Source of the DNA: a virus
Length of the DNA stretch: 32,046 bases
Direction: 5' to 3' (one strand)
IMG/VR virus record: IMGVR_UViG_3300031999_000131
Coordinates: 1 to 32,046 of that record
Shown here: one piece after another, positions 14,157 through 20,465 of the stretch
How positions within the stretch are numbered: the first letter of the stretch is position 1
Layout: every line of letters begins with the position of its first letter
Position numbers and translations under genes: made by a program
The notes under the pieces: generated by a model
What the model was told of the DNA's origin: nothing
The model's input: the letters and a program-made list of their open reading frames with translations, nothing else
The model's database searches: none

Positions 14157-14376
14157 ACGGCTGCGGGGATGGTGCACCAGGGAAGAGGTGCCAGAGGATG
14201 CGCCGGCACCGAGTGAGGCGGAGAGCATCGAGGCGGAGGACCTGGCGGGGTGGCTGATACGCATGGCCAGGCAGCCTGGTCGATCTGCGATGAGCGTGCT
14301 CTTCGTCGGTAGGCTTCCCACACCGGATGATCTGAGACCAAGGGCAGGGACCTTCCGAGTGATATGGTGGAATTGA
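14137..14376 (+). CDS. Hypothetical early protein, 79 residues
   Basis: Not recognised. It has a basic N-terminus (RNWLSERLRGW), an acidic Pro/Glu-rich middle (about 17-37), then AGWLIRMARQPGRSAMSVLFVG and a Trp-rich end. It has no Cys pair or membrane span. The ATG lies 20 bases inside the preceding gene, and the next gene begins one base after its stop, so it is part of the operon. Confidence 0.55.
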   Translation: MRNWLSERLRGWCTREEVPEDAPAPSEAESIEAEDLAGWLIRMARQPGRSAMSVLFVGRLPTPDDLRPRAGTFRVIWWN

Positions 14377-14377
14377 G

Positions 14378-14569
14378 ATGAAGATCGAGGAGATTGGGGG
14401 CGATCGCTATGAATCGTTTGAGGGAGCACGCCGAGCGAACATCGGCGCCCTTGTCGAACTGCTCCATCGCCAGATTGAGGCCGGTATAGCAGAAGGGCGG
14501 TATGTTGTGAGAGATGGCAAGGTCATGCTTTCGGAAGAAGCCAAGGGAGATACTAGCGATGACAAATGA
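14378..14569 (+). CDS. Hypothetical early protein, 63 residues
   Basis: Not recognised. A short, mostly helical protein (FEGARRANIGALVELLHRQI) with an acidic end. It overlaps the start of the tyrosine recombinase by 11 bases and shares its more AT-rich composition, so the two may have arrived together. It could be a small accessory factor of that recombinase, but there is no motif to show it. Confidence 0.55.
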   Translation: MKIEEIGGDRYESFEGARRANIGALVELLHRQIEAGIAEGRYVVRDGKVMLSEEAKGDTSDDK

Positions 14570-15485
14570 GACGATGAGGCAGTTCAGGAGTTTCTTGAGG
14601 GAGGAATTGCCAAGTCCGCCTTGGTCTTCGAATACACACAGGACGTATTCCGCGCAGGCGCACCAATTCCTGTGGTGGTGTGAAAATCTGGGCCTGGATT
14701 TCCGTAACCTGGGACATCAAGACATTGTGCAATACCGAGCATATTTGATGGATATGCCCTATTCGGTTAGCACGATCGGTGGTCGTCTAAACGCGATCCG
14801 GAAACTTTATCGGATGCTACAGGTGCGCGAACATCGCATCGACAACCCCGCGGAAGGTCTCCGAGCACCTATTGATGTGCGGGATCCCGAGACGAGAACC
14901 AAGATCTTTACAGAGCAGCAGCTCGCCGCGCTATTCTCTGCGCCCGATATATACACGCAAATAGGCATTCGCGATCGCGCGATCCTGGCACTGTTCGCGG
15001 GCCAAGCCTTGCGGCGTATGGAGGTGGCTGGGCTTCTATGCGAGCAGGTAGATTTGGAGGGGCCAACTATTTTGGTGATCGGGAAAGCGAGAAAGCAGCG
15101 CACGCTCTTCCTTGGGGATGTGCCAGCAACCTGCTTGGGAGATTGGCTGCGGATCAGGGACGAAATAGCGGCCAAGGGCGAACATGCGGTCTTCGTCCGC
15201 ACACACAGCGGTGGAAATGGTGGTGTGGGCAAGCGTCTTTCATTGACATCAATAAACAGATTGGTGGACAAGTATCTCAACGAGTTGGGACTCAAGGAAC
15301 GAGGGATTGGGCCTCATACCTTTCGACGTACAGTCGCATCGATCATCTACGATGAGGGGGCTAGGATGCAGCATGTCCAGCGCTTGCTGGGACATGACGA
15401 CCCGCGTCAGACCAGCAGGTATATACACATCCTGGATCCTGTCGCCAGCAATCCTGCGCGGTTGATGGACAGGCTGCTGAGATGA
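14559..15485 (+). CDS. Tyrosine recombinase (XerC/D-like)
   Basis: 308 residues. The start at 14559 follows AAGGGAG; an earlier ATG would add 15 residues. The N-terminal SAM-like DNA-binding domain (about 1-100) is followed by the catalytic domain with the full set: Arg152 (ALRRMEVAGL), Lys179 (GKARKQR), His253 and Arg256 (HTFRR), His279 (LLGHDD) and Tyr288. It should cut and rejoin DNA through a 3'-phosphotyrosine. It is not at the prophage end; a serine integrase holds that place, so this enzyme may resolve dimers or circularise phage DNA, or be a passenger. Codon use is more AT-rich than on either side, a sign of transfer. It overlaps the RusA-like gene (ATGA). Confidence 0.93.
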   Translation: MTNETMRQFRSFLREELPSPPWSSNTHRTYSAQAHQFLWWCENLGLDFRNLGHQDIVQYRAYLMDMPYSVSTIGGRLNAIRKLYRMLQVREHRIDNPAEGLRAPIDVRDPETRTKIFTEQQLAALFSAPDIYTQIGIRDRAILALFAGQALRRMEVAGLLCEQVDLEGPTILVIGKARKQRTLFLGDVPATCLGDWLRIRDEIAAKGEHAVFVRTHSGGNGGVGKRLSLTSINRLVDKYLNELGLKERGIGPHTFRRTVASIIYDEGARMQHVQRLLGHDDPRQTSRYIHILDPVASNPARLMDRLLR

Positions 15486-15850
15486 AGATCACGGTTGAGA
15501 TGCCCTGGGGCAAGGACCTGAGCAAGAACCACAACCGCCTGGGCGAGCAGGCTCACCGCAACTATAAGCCCCAGGTGCGGGCCTGGATGGATCGCCTGGG
15601 CTGGGAGGTCAAGACCACGATGATGGCCATGGGCCAGAGGAACCTGAGGCCGCCGGTAAAGGTGACGGTGGATTTCCGCTATCCCGACAACCGCGCGCGG
15701 GACGATCACAACTATTACGAGACGATCTGCGACGCGCTGAAGGGCGTGGTGGGCGTGGACGACGACCAGATCAGGATCTCGACAGGGAGCATAGTCATCG
15801 ATAGAGAGGATCCTGGGTTCATGATCGAGATCGAGGACATGGCAGGGTGA
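15482..15850 (+). CDS. rusA: RusA-like Holliday junction resolvase
   Basis: 122 residues, the normal size for RusA. The N-terminal LSKNHNR and the core RARDDHNYYETICDALKG followed by GVDDDQI match the family signature (Asp70, Asp72 and Asp91 of E. coli RusA). The aligned acids are Asp74 and Asp94/95, while Asp72 of RusA is replaced by His76 in RDDHN, a variant also common among phage relatives. It would cut four-way junctions left by replication and recombination before packaging. It overlaps the recombinase upstream (ATGA) and the next gene downstream (GTGA). Confidence 0.88.
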   Translation: MKITVEMPWGKDLSKNHNRLGEQAHRNYKPQVRAWMDRLGWEVKTTMMAMGQRNLRPPVKVTVDFRYPDNRARDDHNYYETICDALKGVVGVDDDQIRISTGSIVIDREDPGFMIEIEDMAG

Positions 15851-16056
15851 CCGATAGAGCCACCGACCTGCTGACCGAGGATGGCCTCCGCCTGCCCCTG
15901 GGCAAGCGCACAGGCGCAGTGATGATGGAGGTCTACGCGCGCCAGGAGGCCATCGAGAAGCCACAGCGAGGGCGGGTGGAGATAGCTATTGACTTCGCCA
16001 ATGGCTCGCTGACAGTATCGGTGAGGGAAGTGGGGGAGAGCAGGAGGATCGAATAG
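15847..16056 (+). CDS. Hypothetical protein, 69 residues, end of early operon
   Basis: Not recognised. It starts with GTG overlapping the RusA-like stop. The second half (GRVEIAIDFANGSLTVSVRE) is beta-rich; the first half is charged and helical. It is the last gene before the late promoter, the position where lambdoid phages often keep a late regulator such as Q, but at 69 residues with no HTH it does not look like a known Q. Confidence 0.6.
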   Translation: MTDRATDLLTEDGLRLPLGKRTGAVMMEVYARQEAIEKPQRGRVEIAIDFANGSLTVSVREVGESRRIE

Positions 16057-16063
16057 TCGGGGC

Positions 16064-16093
16064 TTGACAAACTACCAGGACTTGTGGTATACT
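16064..16093 (+). promoter_or_regulatory. Strong sigma70-type promoter before the late genes
   Basis: TTGACA (16064-16069), an 18-base spacer and TATACT (16088-16093). It uses the same two hexamers as the early promoter at 3003-3031. Transcription would begin near 16100, a few bases before a three-hairpin leader that ends in a terminator. Confidence 0.8.
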
Positions 16094-16099
16094 ATCGGG

Positions 16100-16187
16100 T
16101 GACAACTACATAGGGCTGCTTCGGCAGCCGGAGCGGTTACCGCAGGAAGGGCCGCCAATTTCCCGCAAGGGAGTTGGCGGCTTTTTG
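16100..16187 (+). ncRNA. Short three-hairpin leader RNA (candidate antitermination element or small RNA)
   Basis: The predicted transcript of about 88 bases is nearly all structure. Hairpin 1 is GGCTGC-TTCG-GCAGCC (16114-16129), a six-pair stem with the extra-stable C(UUCG)G loop. Hairpin 2 is GCGG-TTA-CCGC in 16133-16143. Hairpin 3 is the terminator at 16151-16186. It could be a small RNA in its own right, a put-like RNA that makes polymerase ignore terminators, or the leader on which a late antiterminator acts. The start and end points are inferred. Confidence 0.55.
16151..16186 (+). terminator. Intrinsic terminator / attenuator before the late genes
   Basis: GCCGCCAA (16151-16158) pairs with TTGGCGGC (16174-16181). 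Inside is TCCC-GCAA-GGGA with a GNRA loop, and five T follow (16182-16186). This is the best terminator in the window, placed about 60 bases after a strong promoter and before all virion genes. Confidence 0.82.
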
Positions 16188-16244
16188 TGTTTGGGGCGGG
16201 GTCGAGTCGAGTTCAGTCAAGTTGGTAATAGGAGGTGTTTCGTC

Positions 16245-16454
16245 ATGGAAGAGCCAATCGACAAGGCTATGGGAGTGGTCACGACCTACTTTAAATTGAT
16301 CGAGGGTAGGGTCAAGACCATCGTGGAGGCAACAGTACCGGGAGATCGCCAGGCAGAGGCCGCCAAGAGCATCGTCGGCCAATCCATTTGGTCCTGTTGG
16401 GATGGCGTGAAGAGCGAATTGCAGGTGCAACTCGAGGACACGAAAGAGGCATAG
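16245..16454 (+). CDS. Hypothetical protein, 69 residues, first late gene
   Basis: Not recognised. The ATG at 16245 has the strongest ribosome site nearby (TAGGAGGTG). The protein is mostly helical (PIDKAMGVVTTYFKLIEGRV, then RQAEAAKSIVGQSIWSCW) and ends acidic. It lies between the leader terminator and the small terminase gene, so it should be made with the late genes. The Ser/Gly-rich reading upstream of 16245 crosses the terminator and is not coding. Confidence 0.68.
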   Translation: MEEPIDKAMGVVTTYFKLIEGRVKTIVEATVPGDRQAEAAKSIVGQSIWSCWDGVKSELQVQLEDTKEA

Positions 16455-16484
16455 GCGATTCGACCCCGCCTAGTTGTTTATACC

Positions 16485-16922
16485 ATGACACGAGGGAAGA
16501 AGCGCTCACCAGAGGACATCGAGATAGGGCTCCAGGCGCTCGCTGAGACGGGGGGGAATGCCGAGGAGGCGTCCCGCAAGACGGGCATCCCGGCCAATAC
16601 CCTGCGCGAGTGGAAGCTCCAGTTCGGAGATGAGTTCGGAGAGCTTCGGAGAGAAAAACGCTCCGACCTGATCGAGGACGTCTGGGCAGCGGCGGCCGAG
16701 GCGTTGGGATTCCTGCGAAAGAAGCTGCGGCGAATGAAAGGCAAAGACCTGGCCGTGACCTATGGTATTTTGACCGACAAAGCGCTACTGCTGGGCGGGG
16801 AGCCAACCGGGATCAACGAGAACCGCGAGAAGCCGATGATCTATTTGCCCAAGGTGGAGGATGATCCCTTGGAGGGCGAGCCCGGGACCTCAGTGGAGGT
16901 TCCATCAAAGCCCGGCGTTTGA
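16485..16922 (+). CDS. Terminase small subunit (probable)
   Basis: 145 residues. The N-terminal half (8-50) is a homeodomain-like HTH (GLQALAETGGNAEEASRKTG, then PANTLREWK), as in DNA-recognising small terminases. A helical middle (about 60-105) would make the ring, and an acidic C-terminus follows. It directly precedes and overlaps the large subunit gene by 62 bases, the standard order. No Shine-Dalgarno is visible before the ATG. It would bind the phage pac or cos site; no such site is identified here. Confidence 0.8.
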   Translation: MTRGKKRSPEDIEIGLQALAETGGNAEEASRKTGIPANTLREWKLQFGDEFGELRREKRSDLIEDVWAAAAEALGFLRKKLRRMKGKDLAVTYGILTDKALLLGGEPTGINENREKPMIYLPKVEDDPLEGEPGTSVEVPSKPGV

Positions 16923-18186
16923 GGTTCTGTATGGTGGACAGGCGGGCGGGGGCAAGACGGAATCGCTGCTCATCGAGGCGCTCCGTCACGTGCACGTCCC
17001 GGGTTACAACGGCATCCTATTTCGTCGCACCTTTCCAGAGCTAGAGCAACCCCAAGGCCTGATTGAGCGCAGCCGCGAGTTCTGTCCGAGGTTGGGGGGG
17101 CGGTTCAACGAGACCAAGACGGCATGGCGGTTTCCCGCCAAGTCCATGGTGCTGTTCAGACACATGGAGGGCGAGCCGGACCGGCTGAAACATCAGAGCG
17201 CGGAGTATGCCTACATCGGTTTCGATGAGCTGACTACCTTCACTGAGCAGCAGTATCTCTACCTCTTCAGCCGAGCGAGGACGACTTGCGGAGTAGTGCC
17301 CAAGATCAGGGCGGGGACCAATCCGGGTGGAATCGGTCATGAGTGGGTGAAACGCCGGTGGGGACCGTGGCTCGATAGGAGCCATCCGAGACCAGCGAAA
17401 GATGGCGAGGTCCGTTGGTTCAAGAGGGAGGGCGGCGAGGAAGTAGAATGCGCGCCAAACGACCCAGATGGGCTGTCGCGGACGTTCATCCGCTCGAGCG
17501 TATGGGACAACCCGTACCTGCTGAAGCGGGATCCGGGCTATGTGGCGCGGTTAAAGGCGCTGCCGCTGGTGGATCGACAGCGGCTCCTGGAAGGCAACTG
17601 GGATGTGATGGCCGGGGCCGGGAACGTGATCAGGCGGGAATGGTTCGAGATTGTCCAGGCGGTGCCGGCGGAGGCGGTGAGGGCGAGATACTGGGACCTG
17701 GCGGCCACGGAGAAGCAGGTCTCGGGCAACGATCCAGACTATACCGCCAGGGCGAAGCTGGCCCGGCACAATGGGGTCTACTACATCGAGGAAGTAGCGG
17801 CGGTGCAGCGGCGGTGGGCATCGGTCAAGGCCCTGCTGGTGCAGGTAGCGGAACTCGATGGCGCCGAGGTAATCATCGGGGTGGAGCAGGAGCCGGGGGC
17901 CTCGGGCAAGGCGCTGATCTACGAGATCGTGAGCCACCCGGGCTTGCAGGGGCGGTTCACGGTGCGGGGATACGCGCCCAGGAAGGACAAAGTGCAGAGG
18001 GCCAATATCTGGGCCAGCCAGGCACAGGTAGGGAACGTCAAACTGGTGAAGGGCGATTGGGACATGGAGGCCTTCCTGGCGGAGTGCGAGATGTTCCCGG
18101 AGGGCGTACACGATGACAGGGTTGACGCCGTGAGCGGGGCGGTGCACATGCTGGAGCGCGCCGGCTCGCTGATCGATTTCGGGTGA
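16861..18186 (+). CDS. terL: Terminase large subunit
   Basis: Packaging motor and nuclease, 441 residues. The ATPase has Walker A GGQAGGGKT (25-33) and Walker B YIGFDE with Asp122 and Glu123. The RNase H-like nuclease has Asp279 (RYWDLAATEK), an acidic pair Glu342/Glu344 (GVEQEPG) and Asp418/Asp419/Asp422 (HDDRVDAVSG). All key residues are in place. The start overlaps the small subunit gene; GTGGAGG touches the ATG with almost no spacer, so coupling is likely. The portal gene follows after 7 bases. Confidence 0.96.
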   Translation: MIPWRASPGPQWRFHQSPAFEVLYGGQAGGGKTESLLIEALRHVHVPGYNGILFRRTFPELEQPQGLIERSREFCPRLGGRFNETKTAWRFPAKSMVLFRHMEGEPDRLKHQSAEYAYIGFDELTTFTEQQYLYLFSRARTTCGVVPKIRAGTNPGGIGHEWVKRRWGPWLDRSHPRPAKDGEVRWFKREGGEEVECAPNDPDGLSRTFIRSSVWDNPYLLKRDPGYVARLKALPLVDRQRLLEGNWDVMAGAGNVIRREWFEIVQAVPAEAVRARYWDLAATEKQVSGNDPDYTARAKLARHNGVYYIEEVAAVQRRWASVKALLVQVAELDGAEVIIGVEQEPGASGKALIYEIVSHPGLQGRFTVRGYAPRKDKVQRANIWASQAQVGNVKLVKGDWDMEAFLAECEMFPEGVHDDRVDAVSGAVHMLERAGSLIDFG

Positions 18187-18193
18187 GGTTGGC

Positions 18194-19633
18194 ATGCCGC
18201 AGTGGCTCGATCAGTTGCTGAAGGGGTTCGGTTATCTGAGGGCGGATAGCGCGTTGCCCATGGTGGTCAGGGAGATCGCGGCCAACGCCGAGCAGAGGGA
18301 GGAGTTGTGGAGACCCGATCAATCGCGGGGCTACATGGACGCCTACGAGAAGGTCTCCTGGATCTACGGAGCGGTGAGCAGGATCGCGGAGGCGGCGGCC
18401 TTCGTGCCGTTTCACGTGACCGAGGTGGAGCAAGAGGAAGAGGAGCAGATCACCGATCACCCCTTCGAGAAGCTGCTGCGCCGGCCGAACCCGCAGATGG
18501 CACAGTTCCAGCTCATGGAGCAGACGGTAGGCTTCCTGAAGACGACGGGGAACGCCTTCTGGTATCTGAACATCGTGGGCAACGAGCCGAAGGAGATCTG
18601 GAACCTGAGGCCCGATCGGATGCGCCCCATCCCCGATCGGAAGGAGTACATCAAGGGCTGGATCTACGACATCGAGGGGCATGAGGAGACGCTGGAAGCC
18701 AGAGAGGTGGTGTGGTTCTCGCACTGGCACCCGCAGAAGGAGTTCATGGGGCTGTCTCCAGTGGCAGCCGCAGCCATGGCGGTAGAGACCGATAGCGCCG
18801 CTGCCGATTACAACCGCAAGTTCTTCGGGCAGGATGCAGCCAAGCCAGCCGGCATGGTGGTCATCGAGGAGATGGTCCCTGACGGCGAGTTCAAGCGGGT
18901 GAAGAAGGAATGGCTGGAAAGCTTCGGGGGCACGGAGCGCAGGACGGCCTTCACTCGCGGCCAGGCGGTGAAGTGGCAACAAGTGGGCCTGTCGCAGGAG
19001 GACATGCAGTGGCTGGAGGGGCGCAAGTTCTCCCAGGAAGAGATCATGACTGGTATCTACAACATCCCGCCGGGGATGTACAGGGAGAGCGCGACCCAGG
19101 CCAATGCCAAGATCGCCCGCGAGGTGTTCCTGGGCGACGTGATCTGGCCGATGCTGGTGAGGCTGGCGCAGACGATCACGGCCCGGGTGTTGATCCCCTT
19201 CTACGGCGAGGAGCTGGAGGGGCAGTTCGAGGACATCCGGCCGGTGGACCGGGCGCTCCTGGTGCAGGAGATGACGGCGGCCATGAATCCCATGCTGCCT
19301 TTGCTGACGGTGGATGAGGCGAGACGGCGGTACTTCCAGTTGGGGCCGATGGAGGTCGAGGAGGAAGAGCCAAAGCCCGAGGAGCCTGAGGTTGAACCCG
19401 AGGCCCCAGAGTCCGAAGAGGAAGTCCTGGAGCTGGACGAACATGAGGAGATCAGGGGCGAGCTGGAGAAGTGGCAGAGGAAGGCCAGGCGCTGGCTCAA
19501 GGATCGTGGGACTGCGGACGCCCCATTTAATACTGCCCAGGTTCCTGCTGGGGTGGCCGGGGCTATCCGCTACCGATTGGCAGAGGCAAAGACGGCGGAG
19601 GAGGTGAAAGCGGCCTTCGCGGTCCCCTTTTGA
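18194..19633 (+). CDS. Portal protein (HK97/SPP1-type)
   Basis: 479 residues, normal size. It forms the dodecameric ring through which DNA enters the head and to which the tail joins. Typical portal sequence: YMDAYEKVSWIYGAVSRIAE near 50-70, then ITDHPFEKLLRRPN, GNAFWYLNIVG, IWNLRPDRM, and FSHWHPQKEFMGLSPVAAAA. After about 375 there is a long acidic Glu/Pro stretch (about 390-420), then a small helical end domain (WQRKARRWLKDRG, YRLAEAKTAEEVKAAF). The acidic linker plus end domain is an extra beyond the basic fold. It is placed after terL as in most siphoviruses. Confidence 0.93.
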   Translation: MPQWLDQLLKGFGYLRADSALPMVVREIAANAEQREELWRPDQSRGYMDAYEKVSWIYGAVSRIAEAAAFVPFHVTEVEQEEEEQITDHPFEKLLRRPNPQMAQFQLMEQTVGFLKTTGNAFWYLNIVGNEPKEIWNLRPDRMRPIPDRKEYIKGWIYDIEGHEETLEAREVVWFSHWHPQKEFMGLSPVAAAAMAVETDSAAADYNRKFFGQDAAKPAGMVVIEEMVPDGEFKRVKKEWLESFGGTERRTAFTRGQAVKWQQVGLSQEDMQWLEGRKFSQEEIMTGIYNIPPGMYRESATQANAKIAREVFLGDVIWPMLVRLAQTITARVLIPFYGEELEGQFEDIRPVDRALLVQEMTAAMNPMLPLLTVDEARRRYFQLGPMEVEEEEPKPEEPEVEPEAPESEEEVLELDEHEEIRGELEKWQRKARRWLKDRGTADAPFNTAQVPAGVAGAIRYRLAEAKTAEEVKAAFAVPF

Positions 19634-19637
19634 TCGA

Positions 19638-20465
19638 GTGGGGCTATATGCCTGGGCGAAGGCGATGGATGCAGGGGCCCGGGCGTGGGAGGTCCGCTTC
19701 AAGGAGGCGGCGAGAGGGCAGTTCCAGCGGGAGTTGAAGGAGCTGCTGGCGGCGCTGAAGAAGATTGGTGAAGGGAAGGCGATCGATGAGGGGGAGATCT
19801 CTGGCGGGCCGCCGGTCAACTATCAGAGCTTCCTCATCGACATCGGGCACCTGGTAGAGGTATGGGGCGGAGAATGGAGAAGCCTGTATCACCCGTTGCT
19901 GAGGGCCTACACCATAGCGCAGGGGCGCACGATCGCGGCCAGCTTCGGGATCAGTTTCGACGTGGACAACGCGGCCACCATCGCCTGGCTGGAGCAGTAC
20001 ACGATGACCTTCGCCCAGGCGCTGATGGACGTCACCGAGCGCTCGGTGAGGGATGTGGTGATCCTGGGGCAAAGCGAGGGGTGGTCCATCCCGCAGATAG
20101 CGGAGCACCTGACCGAGCTGTACAGGGGCTGGAGCGAGGATCGGGCGGAGACCATCGCCCGCACCGAGACGATCCGCAGCTCCAACGCGGGCAGCCAGCA
20201 GGTATACCAGCAGGCCGGCATAGAGCGGAAGCAGTGGCTGGCGGCCATGGATCCGTGCGAGTTCTGCGGGGAGATGGAGGACAGGTACGGGCCCAACACG
20301 GAAGGGATCGGGGTGGAGGAGATCTTCTACCCCGTGGGTAGCGACATGACAGTGGGCGAAGGTGAGGAACAGAGGCGAATCGTGTTCGACTACGAGGACG
20401 TGTATCACCCACCGCTACACCCGAATTGCAGATGCACGATCTTGCCGGTGATTGAGAGGAGTTGA
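19638..20465 (+). CDS. Head morphogenesis protein (Mu F/SPP1 gp7-like minor head protein)
   Basis: 275 residues with a GTG start four bases after the portal stop. The C-terminal half carries the minor-head signature: ETIARTETIRSSNAGSQQVY, a metal-type DPCEFCGEM, and the final HPPLHPNCRC. These Cys and His residues probably bind zinc. Proteins of this family bind the portal and act in early head assembly or DNA injection. The first half is helical with an alternating basic pattern. It overlaps the protease-capsid fusion by 4 bases (ATGA). Confidence 0.92.
   Translation: MGLYAWAKAMDAGARAWEVRFKEAARGQFQRELKELLAALKKIGEGKAIDEGEISGGPPVNYQSFLIDIGHLVEVWGGEWRSLYHPLLRAYTIAQGRTIAASFGISFDVDNAATIAWLEQYTMTFAQALMDVTERSVRDVVILGQSEGWSIPQIAEHLTELYRGWSEDRAETIARTETIRSSNAGSQQVYQQAGIERKQWLAAMDPCEFCGEMEDRYGPNTEGIGVEEIFYPVGSDMTVGEGEEQRRIVFDYEDVYHPPLHPNCRCTILPVIERS

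Noticed and set aside
18038-19819. Long antisense reading (593 codons) opposite terL and portal
   Set aside because: The plus strand carries full terminase and portal motifs; the antisense protein is low-complexity.
20032-20049. 18-base palindrome TCACCGAGCGCTCGGTGA as a third regulatory copy
   Set aside because: It lies inside the Mu F-like gene, encoding T-E-R-S-V; similar near-matches at 11242 and 24914 encode T-x-R-x-V too, so codon use explains it.
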